DNA of 6,236 nt, from assembly GCA_023433965.1 (NCBI GenBank), contig JAEYTQ010000517.1, positions 1-6,236 on the forward strand. Direction: 5' to 3'. The first letter of the stretch is position 1, and each line of letters begins with the position of its first letter. Shown here in pieces: positions 1-6,236 of this stretch. Made by a program: the position numbers and the translations under genes. The notes below the pieces were generated by a model. That model searched no databases and was not told the DNA's origin. It saw nothing but the letters and a program-made list of their open reading frames with translations. The stretch comes from Pseudomonadota bacterium (lineage in GTDB: Bacteria; Pseudomonadota; Alphaproteobacteria; Rhizobiales; Xanthobacteraceae).

Positions 1-1
1 C

Positions 2-355
2 ATCCTGGCATTCGCGATCGCCGCCTCGCTGGCGATGCTGCCGCTTGGTGCGTCGGCCGCTGTCGGTCACGCGATGCCGTCGGACGACATGCAGACCGTC
101 ATGCACATGGCGGATCAGGGCGATATGTCGATGGACGATTGCTGTCCGGACGACATGAAGGGATCGAGCTCGCACAAGAATGGCTACAAGTGCGGGATGG
201 GTCTCTGCTGCATCGGCGGAGCTCTTGCACTCGGCAACGTCCATCCTGTCGCGCTGCGGCTGTTACCCAACGCAACGAGCAATATCCTCATCCCCGCTGA
301 CCAGATCCTCTCCTCCCGCACCGGCAGTCCGCCTTTCCGACCTCCTCGAAGCTGA
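2..355 (+). CDS. Small exported Met/His/Cys-rich protein (5' partial), possibly DUF2946-like copper-cluster protein
   Basis: The reading frame is open from the left edge and ends at TGA 353-355. The first ATG in view (35) falls in the middle of a hydrophobic stretch (ILAFAIAASLAMLPLGASAA), so the true start and the rest of the signal peptide lie upstream. The mature part is rich in soft-metal ligands: HAMP, MHM, GDMSMDDCCPDD, then CGMGLCC (Cys at residues 36, 37, 53, 58 and 59 counted from the ATG at 35), followed by a less polar segment and the tail FRPPRS. Small secreted proteins with Met/Cys clusters and an RPPR-type tail are common in copper and heavy-metal efflux clusters (DUF2946/CopL-like), but I cannot assign the family firmly. 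Inferred role: periplasmic binding or buffering of Cu(I)/Ag(I). It lies 97 bases upstream of the FixH-like gene on the same strand and is probably co-transcribed with it. Confidence 0.7.
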   Translation: MLAFAIAASLAMLPLGASAAVGHAMPSDDMQTVMHMADQGDMSMDDCCPDDMKGSSSHKNGYKCGMGLCCIGGALALGNVHPVALRLLPNATSNILIPADQILSSRTGSPPFRPPRS

Positions 356-371
356 TCTCGCAGAGCCCGGC

Positions 372-410
372 GCGCGCACGCTTGCTCGCGCAGACGACTG
401 ACGTGCGCGC
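372..410 (+). other. Intercistronic GC hairpin (9-bp perfect stem)
   Basis: Arms GCGCGCACG (372-380) and CGTGCGCGC (402-410) are exact reverse complements enclosing a 21-base loop. No T-run follows, so this is not a canonical intrinsic terminator. It fills the gap after the Met/Cys-rich gene and could act as an mRNA stability or processing element or a weak attenuator. The stem is seen directly; any function is inferred, and short GC stems also arise by chance in DNA this GC-rich. Confidence 0.4.
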
Positions 411-440
411 TCCAGGCGCCACGGCGAAAGATCAGCTCAT

Positions 441-445
441 GAGGA
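441..445 (+). promoter_or_regulatory. Ribosome binding site of the FixH-like gene
   Basis: GAGGA lies 7 bases before the ATG at 453, a normal Shine-Dalgarno distance. A second AGGA (447-450) is too close to serve. This supports 453 as the start. Confidence 0.65.
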
Positions 446-452
446 CAGGACA

Positions 453-845
453 ATGCCTTCCAAATTCACGACCGCGGCTCTCGCCGCCACCTTCTCGCTT
501 GCCGCTTCAGCCGCTATAGCGGGCGCCGGCGATTACGCCTTCGAACCCGTCAATCCGGAGATGAAGAAGGGCGACGACGTCACGCTCGCCGTCCGCCTGA
601 CCAACAAGCAGACCGGCAAGCCGGTGGCGGACGCGGTGATCTTCAAGACCCGCGTCGACATGGCTCCCGACGGAATGGCCGAGATGGTGTCGGACGTCGC
701 GCCGCTGCCCTCGAAGGAGCCGGGCGTCTACGCCTTCAAGACGGACCTGCCGATGGCCGGCCGCTACCAGGTGACGCTTTCCGCCAAGGTGCAGGGCGAG
801 GCCGAGACCGTCACCGGCAAGGTGATCGTCAAGGCGACCAAGTGA
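453..845 (+). CDS. Secreted FixH/YtkA-like domain protein of the copper-efflux cluster
   Basis: 130 aa. Residues 1-23 form a signal peptide: a lysine near the N-terminus, an Ala/Leu-rich core and a likely AIA-G cleavage region. The mature domain (about 28-128) looks like a single Ig-like beta-sandwich of the FixH (PF05751) / YtkA-like (PF13115) type: YAFEPVNPEMKKGDDVTLAV, then a TGKPVADAVIF strand region, and a C-terminal PMAGRYQVTL...VTGKVIVKA strand pair. A Met cluster in RVDMAPDGMAEM (M70, M75, M78) plus M101 could bind Cu(I). Such proteins often sit next to CusBA/CzcBA operons. The nitrogen-fixation FixH is linked to cbb3-oxidase copper handling, but this soluble, signal-peptide-bearing protein is not the membrane-anchored FixGHIS member. 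Inferred role: periplasmic copper binding or delivery to the pump. Family call fairly secure; function unproven. Confidence 0.85.
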   Translation: MPSKFTTAALAATFSLAASAAIAGAGDYAFEPVNPEMKKGDDVTLAVRLTNKQTGKPVADAVIFKTRVDMAPDGMAEMVSDVAPLPSKEPGVYAFKTDLPMAGRYQVTLSAKVQGEAETVTGKVIVKATK

Positions 846-850
846 GCCTT

Positions 851-877
851 CGGGCGCCGCCCAACGGACGGCGCCCG
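851..877 (+). terminator. GC hairpin between the FixH-like gene and cusB: partial terminator or attenuator
   Basis: Arms CGGGCGCCG (851-859) and CGGCGCCCG (869-877) pair perfectly over 9 bp around a 9-base loop, starting 6 bases after the FixH-like stop codon. A pyrimidine-rich stretch (TATCCCTCTTTCCC) follows, but there is no true T-run. Termination may therefore be incomplete, letting some transcripts continue into cusB. It may instead protect the upstream mRNA end. The hairpin is seen directly; its activity is inferred. Confidence 0.45.
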
Positions 878-930
878 TATCCCTCTTTCCCATTCACATG
901 GATGCGCGCCGCGGCGCGCGGGATCACGCC

Positions 931-2346
931 ATGAACACGCAGCGTCTTCTGACCGCACTTGCACTCGCGGGCGGGCTGGCCCTCGGCGCTTTCTGGTACG
1001 CGAACGGCGGGCGCTGGTCGGTCCACGCCGAGCCGGCCACGGCGGCGCCGGTTTCGGACCGAACTCCGCTCTATTATCGCGATCCGGAAGGGGCACCACT
1101 CTGGTCGGCCGGCCCCAAGAAGGACGACCGCGGGAGGGACTTCCTGCCGGTCTATGACGACGATCAGGCCGCAGCCGAGCCGAAGCAACAGGCAGGTTCC
1201 TCGCGCAAGATCCTGTATTACCGCAATCCCATGGGGCTGCCCGACACCTCGCCGGTGCCGAAGAAGGACCCGATGGGAATGAACTACGTCCCCGTCTACG
1301 AAGGCGACGAGGTCGACGACGGCACCGTGAAGCTGTCGCCCGGCAAGATCCAGCGCACCGGCGTGAGATCCGAGCCCGTCGAGCGGCGCCCGATCCGCAT
1401 CACCGTGAGGGCGCCCGGCACAATCCAGCTCGACGAGCGCCGCGTCTCGGTGATCGCCATGCGCGCCGAGAGTTTCGTGCAGAAGGTCGCCGACGTGACC
1501 ACCGGCACGCGCGTGAAGGCCGGCCAGCCGCTGATGCAGATCTACAGCTCGGCAGTGGCGTCCGCCGCCGCGGAGTATCTGTCGACGATCAATTCCAGAA
1601 CCACAGGCGGCATCGAGGCCTACGGCCGCGGCTCGCGGCAGCGGCTGATCAATCTCGACGTTCCCGAACTGGCCATCGCCGAGATGGAGAAGTCTCGTGT
1701 CGCACCCGTGACGGTGCAGTGGTCGGCGCCTCGCGAAGGCATCGTGCTCGAGCGCAATGCGATCGAGGGCATGCGGGCCAACCCCGGGGACGTGCTGTTC
1801 CGGATCGCGGACATCTCGCTGATCTGGGCTCTCGTCGACGTGGCCGAACGCGACCTTGGCAGCATCGCGGTCGGCCAGCCCGTCACGATCCGCGCGAGAA
1901 GTTTCCCGGGTCGGACCTTCACCGGAACGATCGCGGTCATCTATCCCCAGGTGAACAAGGACACGCGCACCGCGCGCGTCCGGATCGAGCTTGCCAATCC
2001 GGACTTCGCGCTGCTGCCCGACATGTACGTCGATGCCGATATCGGCACCGCGGATTCCGCGCCGGTGCTGACCGTGCCGGACAGTTCGGTGCTCGACACG
2101 GGCACGCGCCAAGCCGTCCTGGTCGACAAGGGGGAAGGGCGCTTCGAGCCGCGGGAGGTGAAGCTCGGCCGGCGCGGCGGCGGCTACATCGAGGTCAGGG
2201 ACGGCCTGGCAGACGGCGAGGCGGTGGTCACCTCGGCCAACTTCCTGATCGACGCGGAAAGCAACCTGAAGGCCGCGCTCAAGGGCTTTGCCGAGGCCGC
2301 CCAAGTGTCCGACGCACCTGCTCACGCGATGGGAGAGCACAAATGA
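931..2346 (+). CDS. cusB: CusB-type periplasmic adaptor (membrane fusion protein) of Cu/Ag RND efflux pump
   Basis: 471 aa from ATG 931. The adaptor links the inner-membrane pump CusA to an outer-membrane channel and passes Cu(I)/Ag(I) to it. Domains: N-terminal hydrophobic signal/anchor (about 5-23); two heavy-metal-binding repeats (48-78 and 96-126, PF19335-like); first lipoyl/beta-barrel strands (about 155-206, IAMRAESFVQKV...GTRVKAGQPLMQIYS); helical hairpin (about 207-258); second lipoyl half (APREGIVLERNAIEGMRANPG, 266-286); beta-barrel (ISLIWALVDVAERDLGSIAVG); membrane-proximal domain to about 455; and a His/Met-containing end (AHAMGEHK). An in-frame ATG at 898 adds 11 charged residues (MDARRGARDHA) before the hydrophobic stretch, but only pyrimidines precede it. 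GGGA at 920-923, 7 bases before 931, favours the shorter start, though weakly. The stop overlaps the cusA start. An RND adaptor is certain; the Cu/Ag assignment rests on its repeats and partner. Confidence 0.93.
   Translation: MNTQRLLTALALAGGLALGAFWYANGGRWSVHAEPATAAPVSDRTPLYYRDPEGAPLWSAGPKKDDRGRDFLPVYDDDQAAAEPKQQAGSSRKILYYRNPMGLPDTSPVPKKDPMGMNYVPVYEGDEVDDGTVKLSPGKIQRTGVRSEPVERRPIRITVRAPGTIQLDERRVSVIAMRAESFVQKVADVTTGTRVKAGQPLMQIYSSAVASAAAEYLSTINSRTTGGIEAYGRGSRQRLINLDVPELAIAEMEKSRVAPVTVQWSAPREGIVLERNAIEGMRANPGDVLFRIADISLIWALVDVAERDLGSIAVGQPVTIRARSFPGRTFTGTIAVIYPQVNKDTRTARVRIELANPDFALLPDMYVDADIGTADSAPVLTVPDSSVLDTGTRQAVLVDKGEGRFEPREVKLGRRGGGYIEVRDGLADGEAVVTSANFLIDAESNLKAALKGFAEAAQVSDAPAHAMGEHK
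1072..1308 (+). repeat. Tandem heavy-metal-binding domains within CusB (first one degenerate)
   Basis: Two 31-residue units encoded at 1072-1164 and 1216-1308 align without gaps, with 16 of 31 positions identical (YYR, P, G, P, S, PKKD, G, PVY, D). In the second unit the metal-ligand positions are M101, M115 and M117 (NPMG and DPMGM). In the first unit the same positions are E53, R67 and R69. Neither unit has the Cys residues of the classical YYCPMHP...CGM form. The second unit is the familiar Met variant of Cu/Ag adaptors. The first looks structural rather than metal-binding. Confidence 0.85.
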
Positions 2347-5300
2347 TCGCCCGCATCATCGCCTGGTCCGCCCGCAACCTGCTGCTCGTGCTGTTCGGCA
2401 CTGGCTTCGCTGCCGCCGCCGGCCTGTACGCGTTGGTTCATCTTCCGCTCGACGCGATTCCGGACCTCTCGGACACGCAGGTCATCGTCTACACCGAGTA
2501 TCCCGGCCAGGCGCCGCAGGTGATCGAAGACCAGGTCACCTATCCCCTGACGACGGCGATGCTGACGGTGCCGAAGTCCAAGGTCGTGCGCGGCTTCTCG
2601 TTCTTCGGAGTATCGTTCGTCTACGTCATCTTCGAGGACGGGACGGACATCTACTGGGCGCGCTCGCGCGTGATGGAGTTCCTGAACGGCGCCACGTCCA
2701 GGCTTCCGGCCGGCGTGACACCGACGATCGGCCCCGACGCGACCGGGGTCGGCTGGGTCTACCAGTACGCGGTGATGTCCAAGGAATTGAACCTCGCGGA
2801 CACGCGGACGATCCAGGACTGGAATCTGAAGTTCGCGCTGGCCAAGGCCGAAGGCGTCGCCGAGGTCGCCAGCATCGGCGGCTTCATCAAGCAGTACAAC
2901 GTGGTGCTCGACCCGCAGCGGATGCGCGACCGCGGCATCAGCATGCAGAAGATCCGTGAAGCGATCCGCGCCAGCAACTCCGACGCCGGCGGGCGCACTG
3001 TCGAGCTCTCCGAGTTCGAATACGTCATTCGCGGTAAAGGCTACATCAAGAACATCAACGATCTCGGCAACATCGTCTTGAAGACGAGCAACGGCACGCC
3101 GGTACTGATCCGCGACGTCGCCCACGTCGAGCTCGGGCCGGACGAGCGCCGGGGCATCGCCGAGCTGAACGGCGAGGGCGAGGTCGCCGGCGGAATCGTG
3201 CTGCAGCGCTTCGGCGTCAACGCGCTCGACGTCATCGAGAACGTCAAGAAGCGCTTCAAGGAGATCGCGAGCAGCCTGCCGAAGTCGATCGAGATCGTGC
3301 CGGTCTACGACCGCTCCGGCCTGATCTACGCGGCCATCGACACGCTCAAGCACACGCTGTTCGAGGAGAGCATCGTCGTCGCGCTGGTCTGCATCGTGTT
3401 CCTGCTGCACGTGCGCAGCGCCTTGGTCGCGATCCTGATGTTGCCCGTCGGCGTGCTGATGGCATTCGGGGCCATGAAGCTCCTGGGACTCGGGTCGAAC
3501 ATCATGAGCCTGGGCGGGATCGCCATCGCCATCGGCGCCATGGTGGATGCCGCCATCGTCATGATCGAGAACGCCCACAAGCACCTCGAACGGGCGAAGC
3601 CCGATCAATCGCGCGTGCAGGTCGTGATCGATGCCGCGTCCGAGGTCGGACCAGCACTGTTCTTCAGCCTGCTGATCATCACGGTCTCGTTCATGCCGAT
3701 CTTCACGCTGGAATCGCAGGAGGGGCGGTTGTTCAGCCCGCTGGCGTTCACCAAGACCTTCGCGATGGCCGCCGCGGCCCTGCTGTCCGTGACCCTGGTG
3801 CCGGCGCTGATGGTGGTCTTCGTCAGGGGCCGGATCGTTCCGGAGCATCGAAACTTCATCAACCGCTTCCTGATCTGGATCTACCGCCCCGTGATCAAGG
3901 TCGTGCTGCGGGCCAGGATCCTGGTGATCCTCGCTGCGGTAGCCGTGCTCGCCGTCACGATCTGGCCGGCCCGGCAGCTCGGTACCGAGTTCATGCCGAC
4001 CTTGAACGAAGGAGCGCTGCTCTACATGCCGACGACGCTGCCCGGCATCTCCGTCACGAAGGCGGCCGAACTGATGCAGACGCAGGACCGTATCATCAAG
4101 TCGTTCCCCGAAGTCGCCTCCGTCTATGGCAAGGCGGGACGGGCGGCGACGGCGACGGACCCGGCGCCCACCGAGATGTTCGAGACCGTCGTTAACCTGA
4201 AGCCGAAGGAGCAGTGGCGCCCTGGCGTGACCGTCGACAGCCTCATCACGGAGATGGACAAGGCGCTGCAGTTCCCTGGCGTCTCCAACGCCTGGACCAT
4301 GCCGATCAAGGCCCGCATCGACATGCTGTCGACCGGCATCCGCACGCCGATCGGCGTGAAGGTGATGGGCACGGACCTCGTCGAAATCGATCGGCTGGCC
4401 AGGCAGATCGAGCGGGTGATCAAGGCGGTGCCCGGCACATCGTCGGCCTACGCCGAGCGGGCCATCGGCGGGTACTATCTCGAGATCGTCCCCGACCGCG
4501 AGGCGCTCGCGCGCTACGGCATCCTGATCCAGGAGGTTCAGGACACCATCGCGGCCGCCCTCGGCGGCCAGACGGTCACCACGACCGTGGAGGGCCGGCA
4601 GCGCTTCACGGTGAACATGCGCTACCCGCGCGATCTCCGCGACAATCCGAAAACCATCGCCAGCGACATTCTGGTGCCGATGCCGGGCGGGGGCACCGTG
4701 CCGCTCGGCGAAGTCGCCAAGGTCGAGCCGGCGCGGGGGCCGACCTCGATCCGGACGGAGAACGGGCAGCTCGCGACCTACATCTACGTCGACATCCGCG
4801 ATCGGGACATCGGCGGCTATGTCGCCGATGCACAAGCGGCGGTCACCCAAAGCATCCAGTTTCCGGCGGGCTATTACGTCGTCTGGAGCGGCCAGTACGA
4901 ATACCTGCAGCGGGCCGCCGCCCGGCTGAAGATCGTGATCCCGGTGACGCTGACGATCATCTTCCTGCTCCTTTACCTGAACTTCAGGGCGATGACGGAG
5001 ACCCTGATCGTCATGCTGTCACTGCCGTTCGCCCTGGTCGGCGGCATCTGGATGATGTGGTGGCTCAGCTTTGACCTGTCGGTCGCCGTCGCCGTCGGCT
5101 TCATCGCGCTTGCCGGCGTCGCCGCAGAGACCGGCGTCGTGATGCTGATCTACCTCGACCACGCGCTGGCCGAGATGAAGGAGAAGCGCAGTGCCGAGGG
5201 CCGGGTCTTCACGCGCGGCGATCTCCACGACGCCATCATGGTCGGCGCGGTGGAGCGCGTCCGCCCGAAGATGATGACCGTGGTCGCCATCATGGCCGGC

Positions 5301-5516
5301 CTGCTGCCGATCATGTGGAGCACCGGGACGGGGTCCGAGATCATGCAGCGGATCGCGGTGCCGATGATCGGCGGCATGACGTCGTCGACGCTGCTCACGC
5401 TGATCGTGATTCCGGCGATCTTCGGCCTGGCGAAGGGGCGTGGGCTTCCACACGGCGGTGAGGGCGCCGGCGTCGCGTCCGACGGCGCTTCGCAAGAGGT
5501 GCCAAAGGCGGCCTGA
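2343..5516 (+). CDS. cusA: CusA-type Cu(I)/Ag(I) efflux RND transporter, inner-membrane pump
   Basis: 1057 aa, full length (E. coli CusA is 1047). It is a proton/metal antiporter of the HME-RND family. Expected layout: TM1 about 12-31, large periplasmic loop with DAIPDLSDTQVIVY and PGQAPQVIEDQVTYPLT, TM2-TM6 about 340-494, TM7 about 525-541, second periplasmic loop, TM8-TM12 about 863-1028. The periplasmic Met triad that binds Cu(I)/Ag(I) in E. coli CusA (M573/M623/M672) is present as M562 (LLYMPTTLPGIS), M612 (EMFET, with E614) and M661 (RIDMLSTGI). The methionine ladder (M388, M400, M475, M1001) and relay residues (D402, E929, K976) are also kept. The sequence IAIGAMVDAAIVMIEN is the Cu/Ag type, unlike the Zn/Co/Cd type. 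Start 2343 overlaps the cusB stop as ATGA, with GGGAG 7 bases upstream (2331-2335), implying translational coupling. The Gly-rich tail (1031-1057) is not conserved. The frame is open far upstream inside cusB, but that is a shadow. Confidence 0.97.
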   Translation: MIARIIAWSARNLLLVLFGTGFAAAAGLYALVHLPLDAIPDLSDTQVIVYTEYPGQAPQVIEDQVTYPLTTAMLTVPKSKVVRGFSFFGVSFVYVIFEDGTDIYWARSRVMEFLNGATSRLPAGVTPTIGPDATGVGWVYQYAVMSKELNLADTRTIQDWNLKFALAKAEGVAEVASIGGFIKQYNVVLDPQRMRDRGISMQKIREAIRASNSDAGGRTVELSEFEYVIRGKGYIKNINDLGNIVLKTSNGTPVLIRDVAHVELGPDERRGIAELNGEGEVAGGIVLQRFGVNALDVIENVKKRFKEIASSLPKSIEIVPVYDRSGLIYAAIDTLKHTLFEESIVVALVCIVFLLHVRSALVAILMLPVGVLMAFGAMKLLGLGSNIMSLGGIAIAIGAMVDAAIVMIENAHKHLERAKPDQSRVQVVIDAASEVGPALFFSLLIITVSFMPIFTLESQEGRLFSPLAFTKTFAMAAAALLSVTLVPALMVVFVRGRIVPEHRNFINRFLIWIYRPVIKVVLRARILVILAAVAVLAVTIWPARQLGTEFMPTLNEGALLYMPTTLPGISVTKAAELMQTQDRIIKSFPEVASVYGKAGRAATATDPAPTEMFETVVNLKPKEQWRPGVTVDSLITEMDKALQFPGVSNAWTMPIKARIDMLSTGIRTPIGVKVMGTDLVEIDRLARQIERVIKAVPGTSSAYAERAIGGYYLEIVPDREALARYGILIQEVQDTIAAALGGQTVTTTVEGRQRFTVNMRYPRDLRDNPKTIASDILVPMPGGGTVPLGEVAKVEPARGPTSIRTENGQLATYIYVDIRDRDIGGYVADAQAAVTQSIQFPAGYYVVWSGQYEYLQRAAARLKIVIPVTLTIIFLLLYLNFRAMTETLIVMLSLPFALVGGIWMMWWLSFDLSVAVAVGFIALAGVAAETGVVMLIYLDHALAEMKEKRSAEGRVFTRGDLHDAIMVGAVERVRPKMMTVVAIMAGLLPIMWSTGTGSEIMQRIAVPMIGGMTSSTLLTLIVIPAIFGLAKGRGLPHGGEGAGVASDGASQEVPKAA

Positions 5517-5573
5517 ACAAATTCGAACGAGACAGAGCCGGCCCGGGCGGACCTGGCCACGTGACGGTCAAAT

Positions 5574-5580
5574 GAAAGGA
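5574..5580 (+). promoter_or_regulatory. Ribosome binding site deciding the DUF411 gene start
   Basis: GAAAGGA lies 8 bases before ATG 5589. A second in-frame ATG at 5604 has no such site at a proper distance, so 5589 is preferred. Confidence 0.65.
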
Positions 5581-5588
5581 AATCCGCG

Positions 5589-6068
5589 ATGCGACACTCT
5601 CCGATGACCCGCCGATCGCTGGTCGGCCTGCTGGCCACAGCGGCGCTGATGGGATCCGCTGCCAGGGCTTCCGCCGAAGAAACTACCGTCACGGTGCACA
5701 AGGATCCGAACTGCGGCTGCTGCACCGGTTGGGCGCAGCACCTACGCCAGTCCGGGTTTACCGTGCACGTGGAGGAGACGTCGAACCTGGACGCGATCCG
5801 CAGTCGCCTTGGAGTGCCGACAGAACTCGCGGCCTGCCATACCGCAGAAGTCGGCGGCTATGTCGTCGAAGGACACGTCCCGGCTGATGCGATCCGCCGC
5901 CTTCTGCGTCACAGGCCGAGCGCTCGGGGCATCGCCGTGCCGGGCATGCCGGCCGGATCGCCGGGCATGGAAGGAGGTAGGGCGGAACCCTACACGGCCA
6001 TCCTGTTTGGCGCCAACGGCCAACGTCCGTTCATGCGTTTCAAGGGTACGGTCGCCACTGAGGGGTAG
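5589..6068 (+). CDS. DUF411 / CopG-like periplasmic copper protein
   Basis: 159 aa. The mature part matches the DUF411 family (PF04214), a thioredoxin-like fold: VTVHKDPNCGCCTGWAQHLR with the CxCC motif (C42, C44, C45), an LDAIRSRLGVPTELAACHTA segment with the fourth cysteine (C83) beside H84, then GYVVEGHVPADAIRRLL (H96), GIAVPGMPAGSPGME (M120, M127) and the final AILFGANG strand. Vibrio cholerae CopG, a characterised member, binds a cysteine-bridged copper cluster. The four cysteines and downstream Met residues here fit that role, perhaps as copper storage or redox partner to the pump. The N-terminus has twin arginines (MTRRSLVGLLATAAL) before a hydrophobic core and an ARASA cleavage region, so export by Tat is possible; Sec is the alternative. 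It is 72 bases after cusA on the same strand, with no strong hairpin between, so it is likely the last gene of the operon. Confidence 0.92.
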   Translation: MRHSPMTRRSLVGLLATAALMGSAARASAEETTVTVHKDPNCGCCTGWAQHLRQSGFTVHVEETSNLDAIRSRLGVPTELAACHTAEVGGYVVEGHVPADAIRRLLRHRPSARGIAVPGMPAGSPGMEGGRAEPYTAILFGANGQRPFMRFKGTVATEG

Positions 6069-6236
6069 CATCGGTCACCGCCGGTCGAGCGACTAAGCGA
6101 GCCGGCGCCAGCGCAGCAAGGCCCAATATCGAATTCGCATAAGGTATATTATGGAATATATTTATATCTAATCAGATCAGGTATTTAGGCGAATTTGCTG
6201 ACATCCCATCTTCGCCAAAGCCCGTGTTTCCGTCAG
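6069..6236. other. Non-coding tail with abrupt AT-rich segment and inverted repeats
   Basis: No gene is supported here. A weak GC hairpin (CGCCGG at 6079-6084 with CCGGCG at 6102-6107, 17 bases apart) follows the DUF411 stop and might end the transcript, but has no T-run. From 6121 to 6194 G+C falls to 23 of 74 bases (5 of 30 in 6141-6170), against a GC-rich background. This part holds a perfect palindrome, TATATT-ATGG-AATATA (6145-6160), and a tandem ATCAG pair (6171-6180). Further repeats are near-matching arms AATTCGCATA (6132-6141) / TAGGCGAATT (6186-6195), GGCGAA/TTCGCC (6188-6193/6211-6216) and CTGAC/GTCAG (6198-6202/6232-6236). It could be a promoter/operator for the next gene or an insertion boundary. 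A frame from TTG 6195 stays open to the edge but is too short to judge. Confidence 0.45.

Noticed and set aside
898..930. Alternative cusB start at ATG 898
   Set aside because: No ribosome binding site precedes it, only pyrimidines. The 11 added residues are charged and come before the signal/anchor. Not excluded, but 931 is the better choice.
829..2340. 503-codon open frame on the - strand opposite cusB
   Set aside because: A low-complexity Arg/His/Asp/Gly-rich shadow of a well-supported gene, with no recognisable motif.
1719..2342. 208-codon in-frame upstream extension of cusA inside cusB, suggesting a fusion or longer pump
   Set aside because: The extension is Arg/Gly/Ala-rich with no homology pattern. 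The ATG at 2343 has a good ribosome site and begins exactly at the conserved N-terminus of the family.
2322..4850. 842-codon open frame on the - strand opposite cusA
   Set aside because: It is antisense to a clearly conserved RND pump. The translation is rich in Arg, Asp, His and Gly with no domain or membrane segment, as expected of a mirror frame in GC-rich codons.
4214..5074. 286-codon + strand frame within cusA
   Set aside because: A +1 frame shadow with Arg/His/Gly-rich composition, overlapping conserved CusA sequence throughout.
6145..6160. TATATT as a -10 promoter element
   Set aside because: No convincing -35 hexamer is found 16-18 bases away on either strand. AT-rich sequence gives such matches easily, so it is reported only as a palindrome.
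6195..6236. Possible start of a downstream gene at TTG 6195
   Set aside because: Only 14 codons to the edge, a rare start codon and no clear ribosome binding site; not enough to call a gene.

Overview
The window is high-GC DNA (roughly two-thirds G+C by eye, until the last ~110 bases). It carries a copper/silver-efflux gene cluster with all genes on the + strand. Codon use, the FixH-like + CusB + CusA + DUF411 gene order, and the Met-type tandem metal-binding domain in CusB suggest an alphaproteobacterium, most likely of the Rhizobiales. That placement is inferred from style and gene content; there is no marker gene to prove it.

Layout: (1) 2-355, the 3' part of a small exported Met/His/Cys-rich protein whose start lies outside the window. 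(2) 356-452, an intergenic gap with a 9-bp GC hairpin. (3) 453-845, a secreted FixH/YtkA-like small protein. (4) 846-930, a gap with a second 9-bp GC hairpin resembling a terminator or attenuator. (5) 931-2346, the CusB-type periplasmic adaptor, with two N-terminal heavy-metal-binding repeats of which the first has lost every methionine of the second. (6) 2343-5516, the CusA-type RND pump, translationally coupled to cusB by an ATGA overlap. (7) 5589-6068, a DUF411/CopG-like periplasmic copper protein with a Tat-like signal. (8) 6069-6236, a non-coding tail that drops abruptly to about 31% G+C over 6121-6194 and contains several small inverted repeats.

How the genes work together: CusA is the proton-driven inner-membrane pump and CusB the adaptor that joins it to an outer-membrane channel. 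The three exported small proteins are all rich in soft-metal ligands (Met, Cys, His) and probably bind, buffer or reduce Cu/Ag in the periplasm. No CusC/TolC-type outer-membrane channel, CusF chaperone, copper P-type ATPase or metal regulator is seen, so the channel and the regulator must be outside the window. CusA keeps all Met residues and charged relay residues known from E. coli CusA, which supports Cu(I)/Ag(I) rather than Zn/Co/Cd as substrate.

I do not see a wholly undescribed system. The points most worth checking are the degenerate first metal-binding repeat in CusB, the possible Tat export of the DUF411 protein, the strong hairpins in the first two intercistronic gaps, and the AT-rich, repeat-containing boundary at the right end.
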